From the NCBI GenBank assembly GCA_041920415.1, contig JBHGYD010000008.1:1-20034 (forward strand): a stretch of 20,034 bases of DNA. Reading direction: 5' to 3'. Source of the DNA: JBHGYD01 sp041920415. GTDB lineage: Bacteria > Bacillota > Bacilli > Bacillales > Anoxybacillaceae. The position numbers and the translations under genes are program-made. Position 1 is the stretch's first letter, and each line of letters opens with the position of its first letter. Below are positions 1-6,304 of this stretch, in pieces. The notes under the pieces were generated by a model, which was not told where the DNA came from, searched no databases, and was given only the letters and a program-made list of their open reading frames with translations.

Positions 1-37
1 GCGTTCGTCCTGAGCCAGGATCAAACTCTCCATAGAA
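1..37 (-). rRNA. rrs: 16S ribosomal RNA, 5' end only (cut by window edge)
   Basis: Read on the minus strand, this stretch carries the conserved 5' start of bacterial 16S rRNA: GGAGAGTTTGATCC followed by TGGCTCAGGACGAACGC. The mature 5' end is placed about six bases before GGAGAG by analogy with B. subtilis. Only about 37 bases are in the window. The gene belongs to a second rrn operon, distinct from the one whose 23S-5S end lies at the right edge. Confidence 0.95.
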
Positions 38-126
38 AGTTTAATATCTAACTCATCGTTCATTGACGTGGACGCTTCGTTTTGTTCAGTTTTCAAAGAA
101 CATTTGTTTTTGTCGCTCAAGGCGAC
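38..126 (-). promoter_or_regulatory. 16S rRNA leader with antitermination-type and small hairpin elements
   Basis: Between promoter P2 and the 16S start, the minus strand contains TTCTTTGAAAACTGAACA. This resembles the leader found ahead of many Bacillus rrn operons, which is associated with antitermination and pre-16S processing. Just upstream, at 112-126, GTCGC and GCGAC can form a short stem around a 5-base loop. The element assignment rests on resemblance only. Confidence 0.55.
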
Positions 127-132
127 TTTTTT

Positions 133-161
133 AATATATCAATTTGATTTTATTTTGTCAA
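133..161 (-). promoter_or_regulatory. rrn promoter P2 (sigma-A)
   Basis: On the minus strand a perfect -35 TTGACA (156-161) and a -10 TATATT (133-138) are separated by exactly 17 bp. The first G lies 7 bases after the -10, and Bacillus rRNA promoters usually start with G. It is the promoter nearer the 16S gene of a tandem pair, the usual arrangement for Bacillus rrn operons. Confidence 0.85.
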
Positions 162-213
162 CAACTTTTTATTTATTTTTTGTTCCTTTCGTCTTATCAA
201 AGCGACGTTTATT

Positions 214-242
214 AATATATCAGCCTTAAATATAAAAGTCAA
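214..242 (-). promoter_or_regulatory. rrn promoter P1 (sigma-A)
   Basis: On the minus strand -35 TTGACT (237-242) and -10 TATATT (214-219) are separated by 17 bp. It lies 81 bp upstream of P2 with the same spacing and the same -10. Its -35 box touches the T-rich tail of the lysS terminator. Confidence 0.8.
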
Positions 243-293
243 TTATTTTTTTAAAAAAATTATATCCCCTATGAATTCAATCTCATAGGGGAT
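243..293 (-). terminator. Intrinsic terminator of the lysS transcript
   Basis: A perfect 11-bp stem is formed by ATCCCCTATGA (minus strand, 283-293) and TCATAGGGGAT (264-274), with an 8-base loop. It is followed on the minus strand by ATAATTTTTTT. It starts 15 bp after the lysS stop codon and should end the folate-dusB-lysS transcript before the rrn promoters. Confidence 0.9.
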
Positions 294-307
294 GTGTATA
301 ATGCTCC

Positions 308-1792
308 TTATTTGTTACGCATTTGTGGGAATAATAGAACATCGCGAATAGATGGAGAGTTTGTTAATAACATAACAAGTCGGTCAATACCGATACCGAG
401 ACCACCTGTTGGTGGCATACCGTATTCTAGTGCCTCAATGAAATCTTCGTCCATTTCGTGTGCTTCATCATTACCTTGCTCACGTTCTTTTAACTGCGCC
501 TCAAAACGTTCTCTTTGATCGATTGGATCGTTTAATTCAGTAAAGGCGTTCGCATGCTCACGACCAACAATAAATAATTCAAAACGATCCGTAAAGCGTG
601 GATCATCTGGGTTTTTCTTCGCCAACGGTGAAATTTCAACTGGATGACCATAAATGAATGTTGGTTGAATGAGCTTGTCTTCTACTTTCTGTTCAAAAAA
701 CTCGTTAACAATATGACCAAACGTCATATGTGGCGCAACTTCTACTCCGTGCTCTTTCGCTAGTGCACGCGCTTCCTCGTCACTCATCTGCTTCCAAAAG
801 TCAACTCCGACATATTCTTTAATAGCGTCCACCATATGAAGTCGTTTCCATTGAGGGGTTAAATCAACAGTATGTTCGCCATATTGGATTTTTGTTGTAC
901 CTAAAACTTCCTCAGCAATATGAGCAATCATGTTTTCTGTAAGATTCATAATATCTTGATAATCTGCATATGCCTCATATAGCTCAAGCATCGTGAATTC
1001 TGGATTATGTCGTGTAGAAATTCCCTCGTTACGGAATACACGACCAATTTCATATACTTTTTCTAATCCACCAACAATGAGGCGCTTCAAGTGCAATTCA
1101 ATTGCAATACGCATATATAACGGAATATCTAACGCATTATGATGCGTAATAAATGGACGAGCTGCTGCTCCTCCGGCAATGGAGTGCATCATCGGTGTTT
1201 CTACTTCTAAATAGCCATGATTGTCTAAATAACGACGCATGGATTGAATAATTAAACTACGTGTAATGAACGTATTTTTGCTTTCTGGATTCATAATTAA
1301 GTCCAGATAGCGTTGACGATAACGTTGTTCGATATCTTTTAAACCATGGTATTTTTCTGGAAGAGGTCGTAACGATTTCGTTAAAAGTTCATAAGAAGAA
1401 ACTTTGACTGATAATTCACCTACTTTTGTTTTGAAAACGGTGCCGTGAACACCGACAATATCTCCTAAATCAGAAGTGTCGAATAGTTCGTACTGTTCCT
1501 CACCGACGTCATCTTTACGAACGTAAATTTGAATTTGTCCCGTTAAATCTTGAATATGAGCAAATCCTGCTTTTCCTTTACCACGTTTTGTCATAATACG
1601 GCCAGCGATGGCTACCTTGATTTGTTTCTCTTCCAATTCTTCTTTTGACAAATCTCCATACAAGTCAAAAAGTTCTTGCGCTTTATGTGTGCGCTCAAAT
1701 CGCTTTCCAAATGGATCGATTCCTTTTTCTCTTAATTTATTTAATTTTTCCCGACGAACTCGTAATTGGTCATTTAATTCTTCGTGGCTCAT
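308..1792 (-). CDS. lysS: Lysyl-tRNA synthetase, class II
   Basis: LysRS charges tRNA-Lys with lysine using ATP in the cytoplasm. The protein has 494 residues, against about 499 in B. subtilis. An N-terminal OB-fold anticodon-binding domain spans roughly residues 55-140. The class II catalytic core follows: motif 1 around 185-200, motif 2 with FRNEGISTRHNPEF at about 253-266, and motif 3 near the C-terminus with GMPPTGGLGIGIDRL. I chose the ATG at 1790-1792 (MSHEELNDQL). A GGAG Shine-Dalgarno sits 8 bases before it, whereas the in-frame GTG three codons upstream overlaps that site. It is the last gene of the folate operon direction, after dusB, but a terminator-like hairpin separates the two. 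It ends just before a strong terminator. Confidence 0.97.
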   Translation of the reverse strand: MSHEELNDQLRVRREKLNKLREKGIDPFGKRFERTHKAQELFDLYGDLSKEELEEKQIKVAIAGRIMTKRGKGKAGFAHIQDLTGQIQIYVRKDDVGEEQYELFDTSDLGDIVGVHGTVFKTKVGELSVKVSSYELLTKSLRPLPEKYHGLKDIEQRYRQRYLDLIMNPESKNTFITRSLIIQSMRRYLDNHGYLEVETPMMHSIAGGAAARPFITHHNALDIPLYMRIAIELHLKRLIVGGLEKVYEIGRVFRNEGISTRHNPEFTMLELYEAYADYQDIMNLTENMIAHIAEEVLGTTKIQYGEHTVDLTPQWKRLHMVDAIKEYVGVDFWKQMSDEEARALAKEHGVEVAPHMTFGHIVNEFFEQKVEDKLIQPTFIYGHPVEISPLAKKNPDDPRFTDRFELFIVGREHANAFTELNDPIDQRERFEAQLKEREQGNDEAHEMDEDFIEALEYGMPPTGGLGIGIDRLVMLLTNSPSIRDVLLFPQMRNK

Positions 1793-1820
1793 AAAATTCA
1801 CTCCATTTTAAAATTTTATT

Positions 1821-1849
1821 AAAAATACTGCCAGCAAAGGCTGGCAGTA
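1821..1849 (-). terminator. Terminator-like hairpin between dusB and lysS
   Basis: On the minus strand TACTGCCAGC and GCTGGCAGTA form a perfect 10-bp stem (1826-1849) around the loop CTTT, followed at once by TTTTT (1821-1825). This is a textbook intrinsic terminator shape. It lies in the 84-bp gap between dusB and lysS, about 15 bases before the lysS ribosome binding site. I find no convincing promoter downstream of it, so lysS would need partial read-through or a promoter I could not recognise. Confidence 0.75.
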
Positions 1850-1876
1850 AATAACCATTAAGTTCATTCCCCTTAT

Positions 1877-2878
1877 TTACACAGCCTGCGCATTGCTTTG
1901 TTGTTTGTTTTCTACTTCTTCCACAAAATTCATTAAAAGAGTAACAAGCTCTTCACGTGTATTACACTCGTTGATGGCATTGCGAATTTTCGCATTTCCA
2001 CGAATGCCTTTTAAATACCAAGCGGCGTGTTTACGCATTTCTTTTACGGCAATATGCTCGTTTTTCAAAGCGATTAAACGGTCTAGATGCAAAATACATA
2101 CCTCAATTTTTTCTCTTACAGAAGGTTCTGGAATCAATTCACCAGTTTCTAAATAGCGAACCGTGCGGTAAATCATCCACGGATTTCCAAGAGCAGCGCG
2201 ACCAATCATCACACCGTCTACACCTGTTTCCTCTAACATTCTTTTTGCATCTTGAGGAGTTTGCACATCACCGTTTCCGATAACAGGAATATTGACCGCT
2301 TCTTTTACTTGCTTAATGATATTCCAGTCCGCTTTTCCTTCGTACATTTGTGCCCTTGTTCTTCCATGAACAGCGACTGCCTTACCGCCGGCACGTTCGA
2401 CTGCTTGAGCATTTTCTACTGCATAGATATGGTTTTCATCCCATCCAATCCGCATTTTAACTGTAACAGGTTTTTCAACTGCATCGACGACTGCAGCGAC
2501 CACATCATAAATTTTATTTGGATCTAATAACCATTTTGCACCTGCGTCACATTTTGTAATCTTTGGAACAGGGCAACCCATGTTAATATCGATAATATCG
2601 GCATTTGTATTTTTATCAACGAATTTAGCTGCTTCGACGAGCGTTTCCTTCTCCCCACCAAAAATTTGTAGGCTTAATGGTTTTTCGCGCTCGTCAATAT
2701 ACAACATCCCCATCGTTTTTTCATTATTAAACAAAATCCCTTTATCACTTACCATTTCCGCACAAACAAGCCCGGCTCCAAATTCTTTTACCGTGAGACG
2801 GAAGGCGGAATTACATACGCCCGCCATCGGGGCAAGGACGACAGGATTTTTTATTTCAATTTCACCAATTTTTAACAT
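1877..2878 (-). CDS. dusB: tRNA-dihydrouridine synthase B
   Basis: This FMN- and NADPH-dependent TIM-barrel enzyme reduces specific uridines of tRNA to dihydrouridine. The 333 residues show the family landmarks: LAPMAGVCNSAFR near the N-terminus, DINMGCPVPKITK with the likely catalytic Cys102, VAVHGRTRAQ in the central barrel, and the phosphate-binding stretches VIGNGDV and GVMIGRAALGNPW. The C-terminal part looks like the family's helical tRNA-recognition domain. An AAAGGAGG site lies 8 bases before the ATG and directly follows the yazB stop codon, so the two are tightly coupled. It corresponds to B. subtilis YacF/DusB in the same position. Which uridine it modifies cannot be told from the sequence. 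Confidence 0.95.
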   Translation of the reverse strand: MLKIGEIEIKNPVVLAPMAGVCNSAFRLTVKEFGAGLVCAEMVSDKGILFNNEKTMGMLYIDEREKPLSLQIFGGEKETLVEAAKFVDKNTNADIIDINMGCPVPKITKCDAGAKWLLDPNKIYDVVAAVVDAVEKPVTVKMRIGWDENHIYAVENAQAVERAGGKAVAVHGRTRAQMYEGKADWNIIKQVKEAVNIPVIGNGDVQTPQDAKRMLEETGVDGVMIGRAALGNPWMIYRTVRYLETGELIPEPSVREKIEVCILHLDRLIALKNEHIAVKEMRKHAAWYLKGIRGNAKIRNAINECNTREELVTLLMNFVEEVENKQQSNAQAV

Positions 2879-2892
2879 ACCCCTACCTCCTT

Positions 2893-3114
2893 TCAGTCAT
2901 TCGAATCTGTTTTTGACGGAGAAAGCTCATCTACTGTTATATTTAATCGTTTAGCCACCATTTGTAAAAACTGTTCCGTTGGTAAACGATTCCCGCGCTC
3001 GATTTCTCCTAAAATTGAGACAGATACTCCTAAATCTTTAGCAAAACGTTCTTGTGTGTATCCTTTTAATTTTCGAAAAGCGCGAATACGCCTTCCCCAC
3101 TTTTCTGCTTCCAT
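2893..3114 (-). CDS. yazB: Small XRE-family helix-turn-helix protein (YazB-like)
   Basis: This 73-residue protein is almost entirely one Cro/CI-type helix-turn-helix domain. The pattern GYTQERFAKDLGVSVSILGEIERGNRLP fits residues 18-45 of such a domain, with Q20 and the SxLxxIERG recognition-helix signature visible. It is likely a DNA-binding regulator, but no target is known to me and none is evident nearby. The first 49 bases overlap the 3' end of folK in another frame. The ATG is preceded by a modest GAAGGG site inside folK. Equivalent small genes occupy this position in B. subtilis, which supports it as real despite the overlap. Confidence 0.88.
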   Translation of the reverse strand: MEAEKWGRRIRAFRKLKGYTQERFAKDLGVSVSILGEIERGNRLPTEQFLQMVAKRLNITVDELSPSKTDSND

Positions 3115-3593
3115 ATGCGGATCCCTTCTTTATCCGGTAATTCATCTATCATCAACGCTAAGCATTGCTTTATATTCGGAATGCGTATATCAGCATCAAG
3201 TTCGAATAACGGAACTAATACAAATGCTCGCTCTACCATTCGCGGGTGCGGAATGGTAAGTTGCTCTGTTTCAATATTTTCGTGATTATATAATAAAATG
3301 TCAAGGTCTAACGTGCGTGGTCCCCAACGAATTTCCCGTTTTCTACCAAGTTCCTGCTCAATTTTTTGCGTCACGTCTAGCAAAGCAAACGGCGAAAGAG
3401 ATGTTTGAATTTTAATGACCATATTTAAAAATTTGTCTTGATCGACATAACCAACCGGATCTGTTTCATAGATGGAGGATGTTTGGACAACGGAAATTTG
3501 TTCATGTTCATCCAGCTTTTTAACGGCTTTATATAAATATTGAAGCCGGTTTCCCATATTGGAACCTAGGGCAATATACGCACAATTTTCCAT
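3066..3593 (-). CDS. folK: 2-amino-4-hydroxy-6-hydroxymethyldihydropteridine pyrophosphokinase (HPPK)
   Basis: HPPK transfers pyrophosphate from ATP to 6-hydroxymethyl-7,8-dihydropterin, making the substrate that FolP joins to p-aminobenzoate. The 175 residues open with ALGSNMGNR (8-16). They carry the metal- and ATP-binding signature RWGPRTLDLDILLY (89-102) and IPHPRM (114-119). The length is slightly above the typical 160-170. The ATG follows the folB stop codon with no base between (TAA then ATG), and an AAGGAG site lies in the folB 3' end, so translation is probably coupled. Its last 49 bases overlap yazB. The downstream part still reads well (IWKQKSGEGVFALFEN), so this is not a frameshift artefact. 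Confidence 0.97.
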   Translation of the reverse strand: MENCAYIALGSNMGNRLQYLYKAVKKLDEHEQISVVQTSSIYETDPVGYVDQDKFLNMVIKIQTSLSPFALLDVTQKIEQELGRKREIRWGPRTLDLDILLYNHENIETEQLTIPHPRMVERAFVLVPLFELDADIRIPNIKQCLALMIDELPDKEGIRIWKQKSGEGVFALFEN

Positions 3594-3938
3594 TTAACGA
3601 CTCCTTACTATTTCTACAGCTACTGATTCATAATGTCCCTTTATTGGAGGGTTTTGTTTGATGACTCTCACCGTACAACATGTTATAGTTGGAAAAGAGT
3701 ATAAAACAGAATGAGCGATGTTTTCTGCGACCGCTTCAATGAGTTTAAAACGTTTCCCTTCTACAATTTCCTGGCAAATTTCGTATAGTTTTGCATAATT
3801 AATGGTGTCTTCTAGACAATCGCTTTGCCCAGCTTTTTTTAAATCGGTTTCGACAATCAAATCAACGAAAAACCGTTGTCCTAATGTATTTTCTTCGGGA
3901 AGTACACCATGGTACCCGTAAAACTCCATCCGGTTCAC
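3594..3938 (-). CDS. folB: Dihydroneopterin aldolase
   Basis: FolB converts 7,8-dihydroneopterin to 6-hydroxymethyl-dihydropterin and glycolaldehyde, feeding FolK. Family marks are MEFYGYHGVLPEENTLGQRF near the N-terminus (with the pterin-anchoring Glu), the INYAKLY segment, and PPIKGHYESVAVEI near the end with the likely catalytic Lys. The coordinates given use the first standard start codon, GTG (3936-3938, 114 residues). That GTG lies 23 bases from the only good Shine-Dalgarno (GGGAGG). The frame stays open upstream, and an ATC codon at 3951-3953 sits 8 bases from that site. It would add IDKIY, aligning with MDKVY of the B. subtilis protein (119 residues, 3594-3953). I think the ATC start is likely. 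It would overlap folP by 8 bases. Confidence 0.93.
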   Translation of the reverse strand: MNRMEFYGYHGVLPEENTLGQRFFVDLIVETDLKKAGQSDCLEDTINYAKLYEICQEIVEGKRFKLIEAVAENIAHSVLYSFPTITCCTVRVIKQNPPIKGHYESVAVEIVRSR

Positions 3939-3945
3939 ATAAATT

Positions 3946-4800
3946 TTATCGATGGTTGACGCCTCCCTTACCCATCATGGCATCCATCATCTTTGCCATT
4001 CTTGCTATTGGCAACACATCATGAACTCGAACAATATGAACGCCTTTGGCAATCCCTAAGCAAACCGTCGCTCCTGTTCCCTCTACCCGCTCATTCACAG
4101 GTAAATCGAGAACATGACCGATAAATGATTTTCGAGATGTACCTAATAACACAGGATAGCCTAATTTCGTAAATTCTTCTAAATGTCTCATTACTTCTAA
4201 GTTGTGCTCAAACGTTTTCGCAAAGCCAATCCCAGGGTCTAAAATGATATTTTCATCCTTCACCCCAGCTTTTTTGACAATTTCAACACTTTCTAATAAA
4301 TCCGAAATCATATCAGAAATTAAATTTCCATAATCAAGACGATGACGATTATGCATCAAAATAATCGGGACATTATAATGAGCAGCTACTTCTGCCATTT
4401 TCGCATCAGCTTTTGCTCCCCATACATCGTTAATGATATGCGCTCCTGCTTCAATTGCCTGTTTCGCTACTTCTGCCTTATAAGTGTCAACCGAAATCGG
4501 AACATCCACTTCCGCTGCTACAGCTTCAATAACAGGGATCACTCGTCGCAATTCTTCTTCTAACGATACTTTTTGAGCACCCGGTCGTGTCGATTCTCCC
4601 CCAATATCAATAATATCTGCCCCATCAGCAACTAGTTTTTTCGCATGCTCAACAGCGCGATCGATCGCATGAAATTGACCGCCGTCTGAAAAAGAGTCTG
4701 GGGTTACGTTTAAAATTCCCATCACCATTGTTTTGTTTTGTAAATCTAATTGATAAGGACCACAATTAATAACGAAAGAATTCTCGATCGTTTTTACCAT
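3946..4800 (-). CDS. folP: Dihydropteroate synthase (sulfonamide target)
   Basis: DHPS condenses hydroxymethyl-dihydropterin pyrophosphate with p-aminobenzoate to give 7,8-dihydropteroate. The 284 residues contain the flexible-loop signature NVTPDSFSDG (31-40), the second loop GGESTRPG (67-74), DPGIGF in the pterin pocket, and GTSRKSFIG near the C-terminus, where Lys and Ser/Arg contact the substrates. The TIM-barrel length is typical. The ATG overlaps the pabC stop (ATGGTAA, 7-bp overlap). Its Shine-Dalgarno is weak and distant (AAGGAT about 13 bases away), so expression likely depends on coupling to pabC. In B. subtilis the gene is called sul. Confidence 0.97.
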   Translation of the reverse strand: MVKTIENSFVINCGPYQLDLQNKTMVMGILNVTPDSFSDGGQFHAIDRAVEHAKKLVADGADIIDIGGESTRPGAQKVSLEEELRRVIPVIEAVAAEVDVPISVDTYKAEVAKQAIEAGAHIINDVWGAKADAKMAEVAAHYNVPIILMHNRHRLDYGNLISDMISDLLESVEIVKKAGVKDENIILDPGIGFAKTFEHNLEVMRHLEEFTKLGYPVLLGTSRKSFIGHVLDLPVNERVEGTGATVCLGIAKGVHIVRVHDVLPIARMAKMMDAMMGKGGVNHR

Positions 4801-5675
4801 TGTTTCACGTCTATCCTTTCTTTTAATTCATGTCTTGTCCATAAAGAATGGGTAAAACGTTCATAATGCTTTTTTAGTAAATGTGTCATTGAACCACGTG
4901 CTCCAGGATAAAAACGGTCGTTTACTTTGCAGACAGGAACAATTTCTTGAATCGAATTCGTTAAAAATACTTCATCCGCTTCTTCTAACTCATTAAGAGG
5001 GTAAAATCCTTCTTCGTAACGAATTTGTAACGCAGAAAGCATCGCAATGATAAATTGTCGTGTTACTCCATTTAAAATTCCTGTCTCAATAGACGGAGTG
5101 TACACAGTTCCGTTTTTAACCCAAAAAATATTGGACACAATTCCTTCGGCGATGAAGCCTTTTTCATTAAGAAAAATTCCTTCGAGCCCAGGATGATTTC
5201 CTATCTCTCGTTTCCCTAATACATTGTTCAAGTAATGATGGGATTTTAAACGTTTCTCTCCTTCTGGACTATTTCTTCTTGTCTTTAAAATCGTACATAC
5301 TTTTTCAGCTGAGGGAAGTGGCGTAAGAGGTTTCATATACACAATAACAATCGGCTTGTCATATTCGTCTGTTTGTAATCCTATATCGCCAATCCCAGCC
5401 GAAACGTTCAAGCGAATATAAGCATTTTTTAATTGATTGGCAGCTAGCAGTCGGTCAATCATATTTATAACATCATCACGGTGAAGTGTCAGATCAATGT
5501 TCATCTCCCGTAAACTATCGTTTAGTCGCGCCAGATGATCGTCTAAAAGAAACGGATGTCCATCATATGTGCGAAATGTTTCAAATACACCAAGTCCGTA
5601 CATAAAACCATGGTCAAACGGTGAAATGCGTGCTTCTTCTTTCGGAATGATGTTCCCGTTTACATATATATACAT
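4794..5675 (-). CDS. pabC: 4-amino-4-deoxychorismate lyase
   Basis: This PLP-dependent fold-type IV enzyme removes pyruvate from aminodeoxychorismate to release p-aminobenzoate. The 293 residues carry FDHGFMYGLGVFETFR (20-35), the PLP lysine K144 in RLKSHHYLNN, and the cofactor-binding stretch AEGIVSNIFWV (177-187) followed by TGILNGVTR. The ATG lies 3 bases after the pabA stop and its end overlaps folP. Class IV relatives (D-amino acid and branched-chain aminotransferases) share this scaffold, but the position between pabA and folP settles the role with high confidence. Confidence 0.95.
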   Translation of the reverse strand: MYIYVNGNIIPKEEARISPFDHGFMYGLGVFETFRTYDGHPFLLDDHLARLNDSLREMNIDLTLHRDDVINMIDRLLAANQLKNAYIRLNVSAGIGDIGLQTDEYDKPIVIVYMKPLTPLPSAEKVCTILKTRRNSPEGEKRLKSHHYLNNVLGKREIGNHPGLEGIFLNEKGFIAEGIVSNIFWVKNGTVYTPSIETGILNGVTRQFIIAMLSALQIRYEEGFYPLNELEEADEVFLTNSIQEIVPVCKVNDRFYPGARGSMTHLLKKHYERFTHSLWTRHELKERIDVKQW

Positions 5676-5678
5676 CTG

Positions 5679-6257
5679 TTATCGAACCCTTTTATATATT
5701 TGAATAAAATTACGCAACAGTTCTAACCCATGACTTGTCATAATGGACTCTGGATGAAATTGTACCCCTTCAATCGGCAATGTTTTATGACGAATCGCCA
5801 TAATTTCATCGTCTTCTGTCCATGCTGAAATTTCAAAACAGCTTGGTAGTGTTTCTTTCTTAACAATCAATGAGTGATATCGAGTCGCGGTAAATGGGTT
5901 CGGGACGTCCGAAAAAATCGTCTTTCCATCGTGGAAAATTTGTGATGTTTTCCCGTGCATTAACCGTTGAGCACGAACCACCTCTCCACCAAACACTTGA
6001 GCGATTGATTGATGACCTAAGCACACACCGAAAATAGGGATTTTTCCCGCAAAATGTTCAATCGCTGACATACTGATTCCCGCTTCATTTGGGCTGCACG
6101 GTCCAGGTGAAATCATAAGAAAATCAGGATTGATTTCTTCTATTTCTCGGATCGTTATTTCGTCGTTTCGTTTGACAATTAGCTCTTCTCCTAATTTTCC
6201 TAAATATTGAACTAAGTTATACGTAAAGGAATCATAATTATCGATCATTAAAATCAC
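5679..6257 (-). CDS. pabA: Aminodeoxychorismate/anthranilate synthase glutamine amidotransferase subunit (TRAP-regulated type)
   Basis: PabA hydrolyses glutamine and passes ammonia to PabB. In B. subtilis the same protein (PabA/TrpG) also serves TrpE, so it belongs to both folate and tryptophan synthesis. The 192 residues form a class I glutamine amidotransferase: nucleophile C79 in GVCLGHQ, and H168 and E170 in QFHPES. A longer open frame reaches 6341 but its extra 28 codons lie inside pabB and lack family similarity. I place the start at the GTG (6255-6257) giving VILMIDNYDSFTYN, with an AGGTGA site 6-7 bases upstream that also contains the pabB stop. Several GAG/AAG triplets overlap this site (see the TRAP feature). 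Confidence 0.96.
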   Translation of the reverse strand: MILMIDNYDSFTYNLVQYLGKLGEELIVKRNDEITIREIEEINPDFLMISPGPCSPNEAGISMSAIEHFAGKIPIFGVCLGHQSIAQVFGGEVVRAQRLMHGKTSQIFHDGKTIFSDVPNPFTATRYHSLIVKKETLPSCFEISAWTEDDEIMAIRHKTLPIEGVQFHPESIMTSHGLELLRNFIQIYKRVR

Positions 6258-6261
6258 TTTT

Positions 6262-6304
6262 CTCACCTCATACTCAAAGATTCTTGCTCTGCTTCGCTCA
6301 ACTC
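6262..6304 (-). promoter_or_regulatory. Probable TRAP (MtrB) binding site over the pabA ribosome binding site
   Basis: On the minus strand seven triplets follow one another: GAG, GAG, AAG, GAG, an 11-base gap, then GAG, GAG, GAG. They lie at 6302-6304, 6297-6299, 6292-6294, 6287-6289, 6273-6275, 6267-6269 and 6262-6264. Apart from the one gap, the spacers are 2 or 3 bases. TRAP rings bind NAG triplets (GAG, then UAG/AAG) with 2-3-base spacers. In B. subtilis such a site blocks translation of pabA (trpG) when tryptophan is plentiful. The last triplet lies within the pabA Shine-Dalgarno, so the geometry matches. The tryptophan link itself is inferred. Confidence 0.8.

Noticed and set aside
1793..1876. 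T-box or lysine riboswitch ahead of lysS
   Set aside because: The 84-bp gap is too short for either and lacks the T-box sequence. Only a simple hairpin is present.
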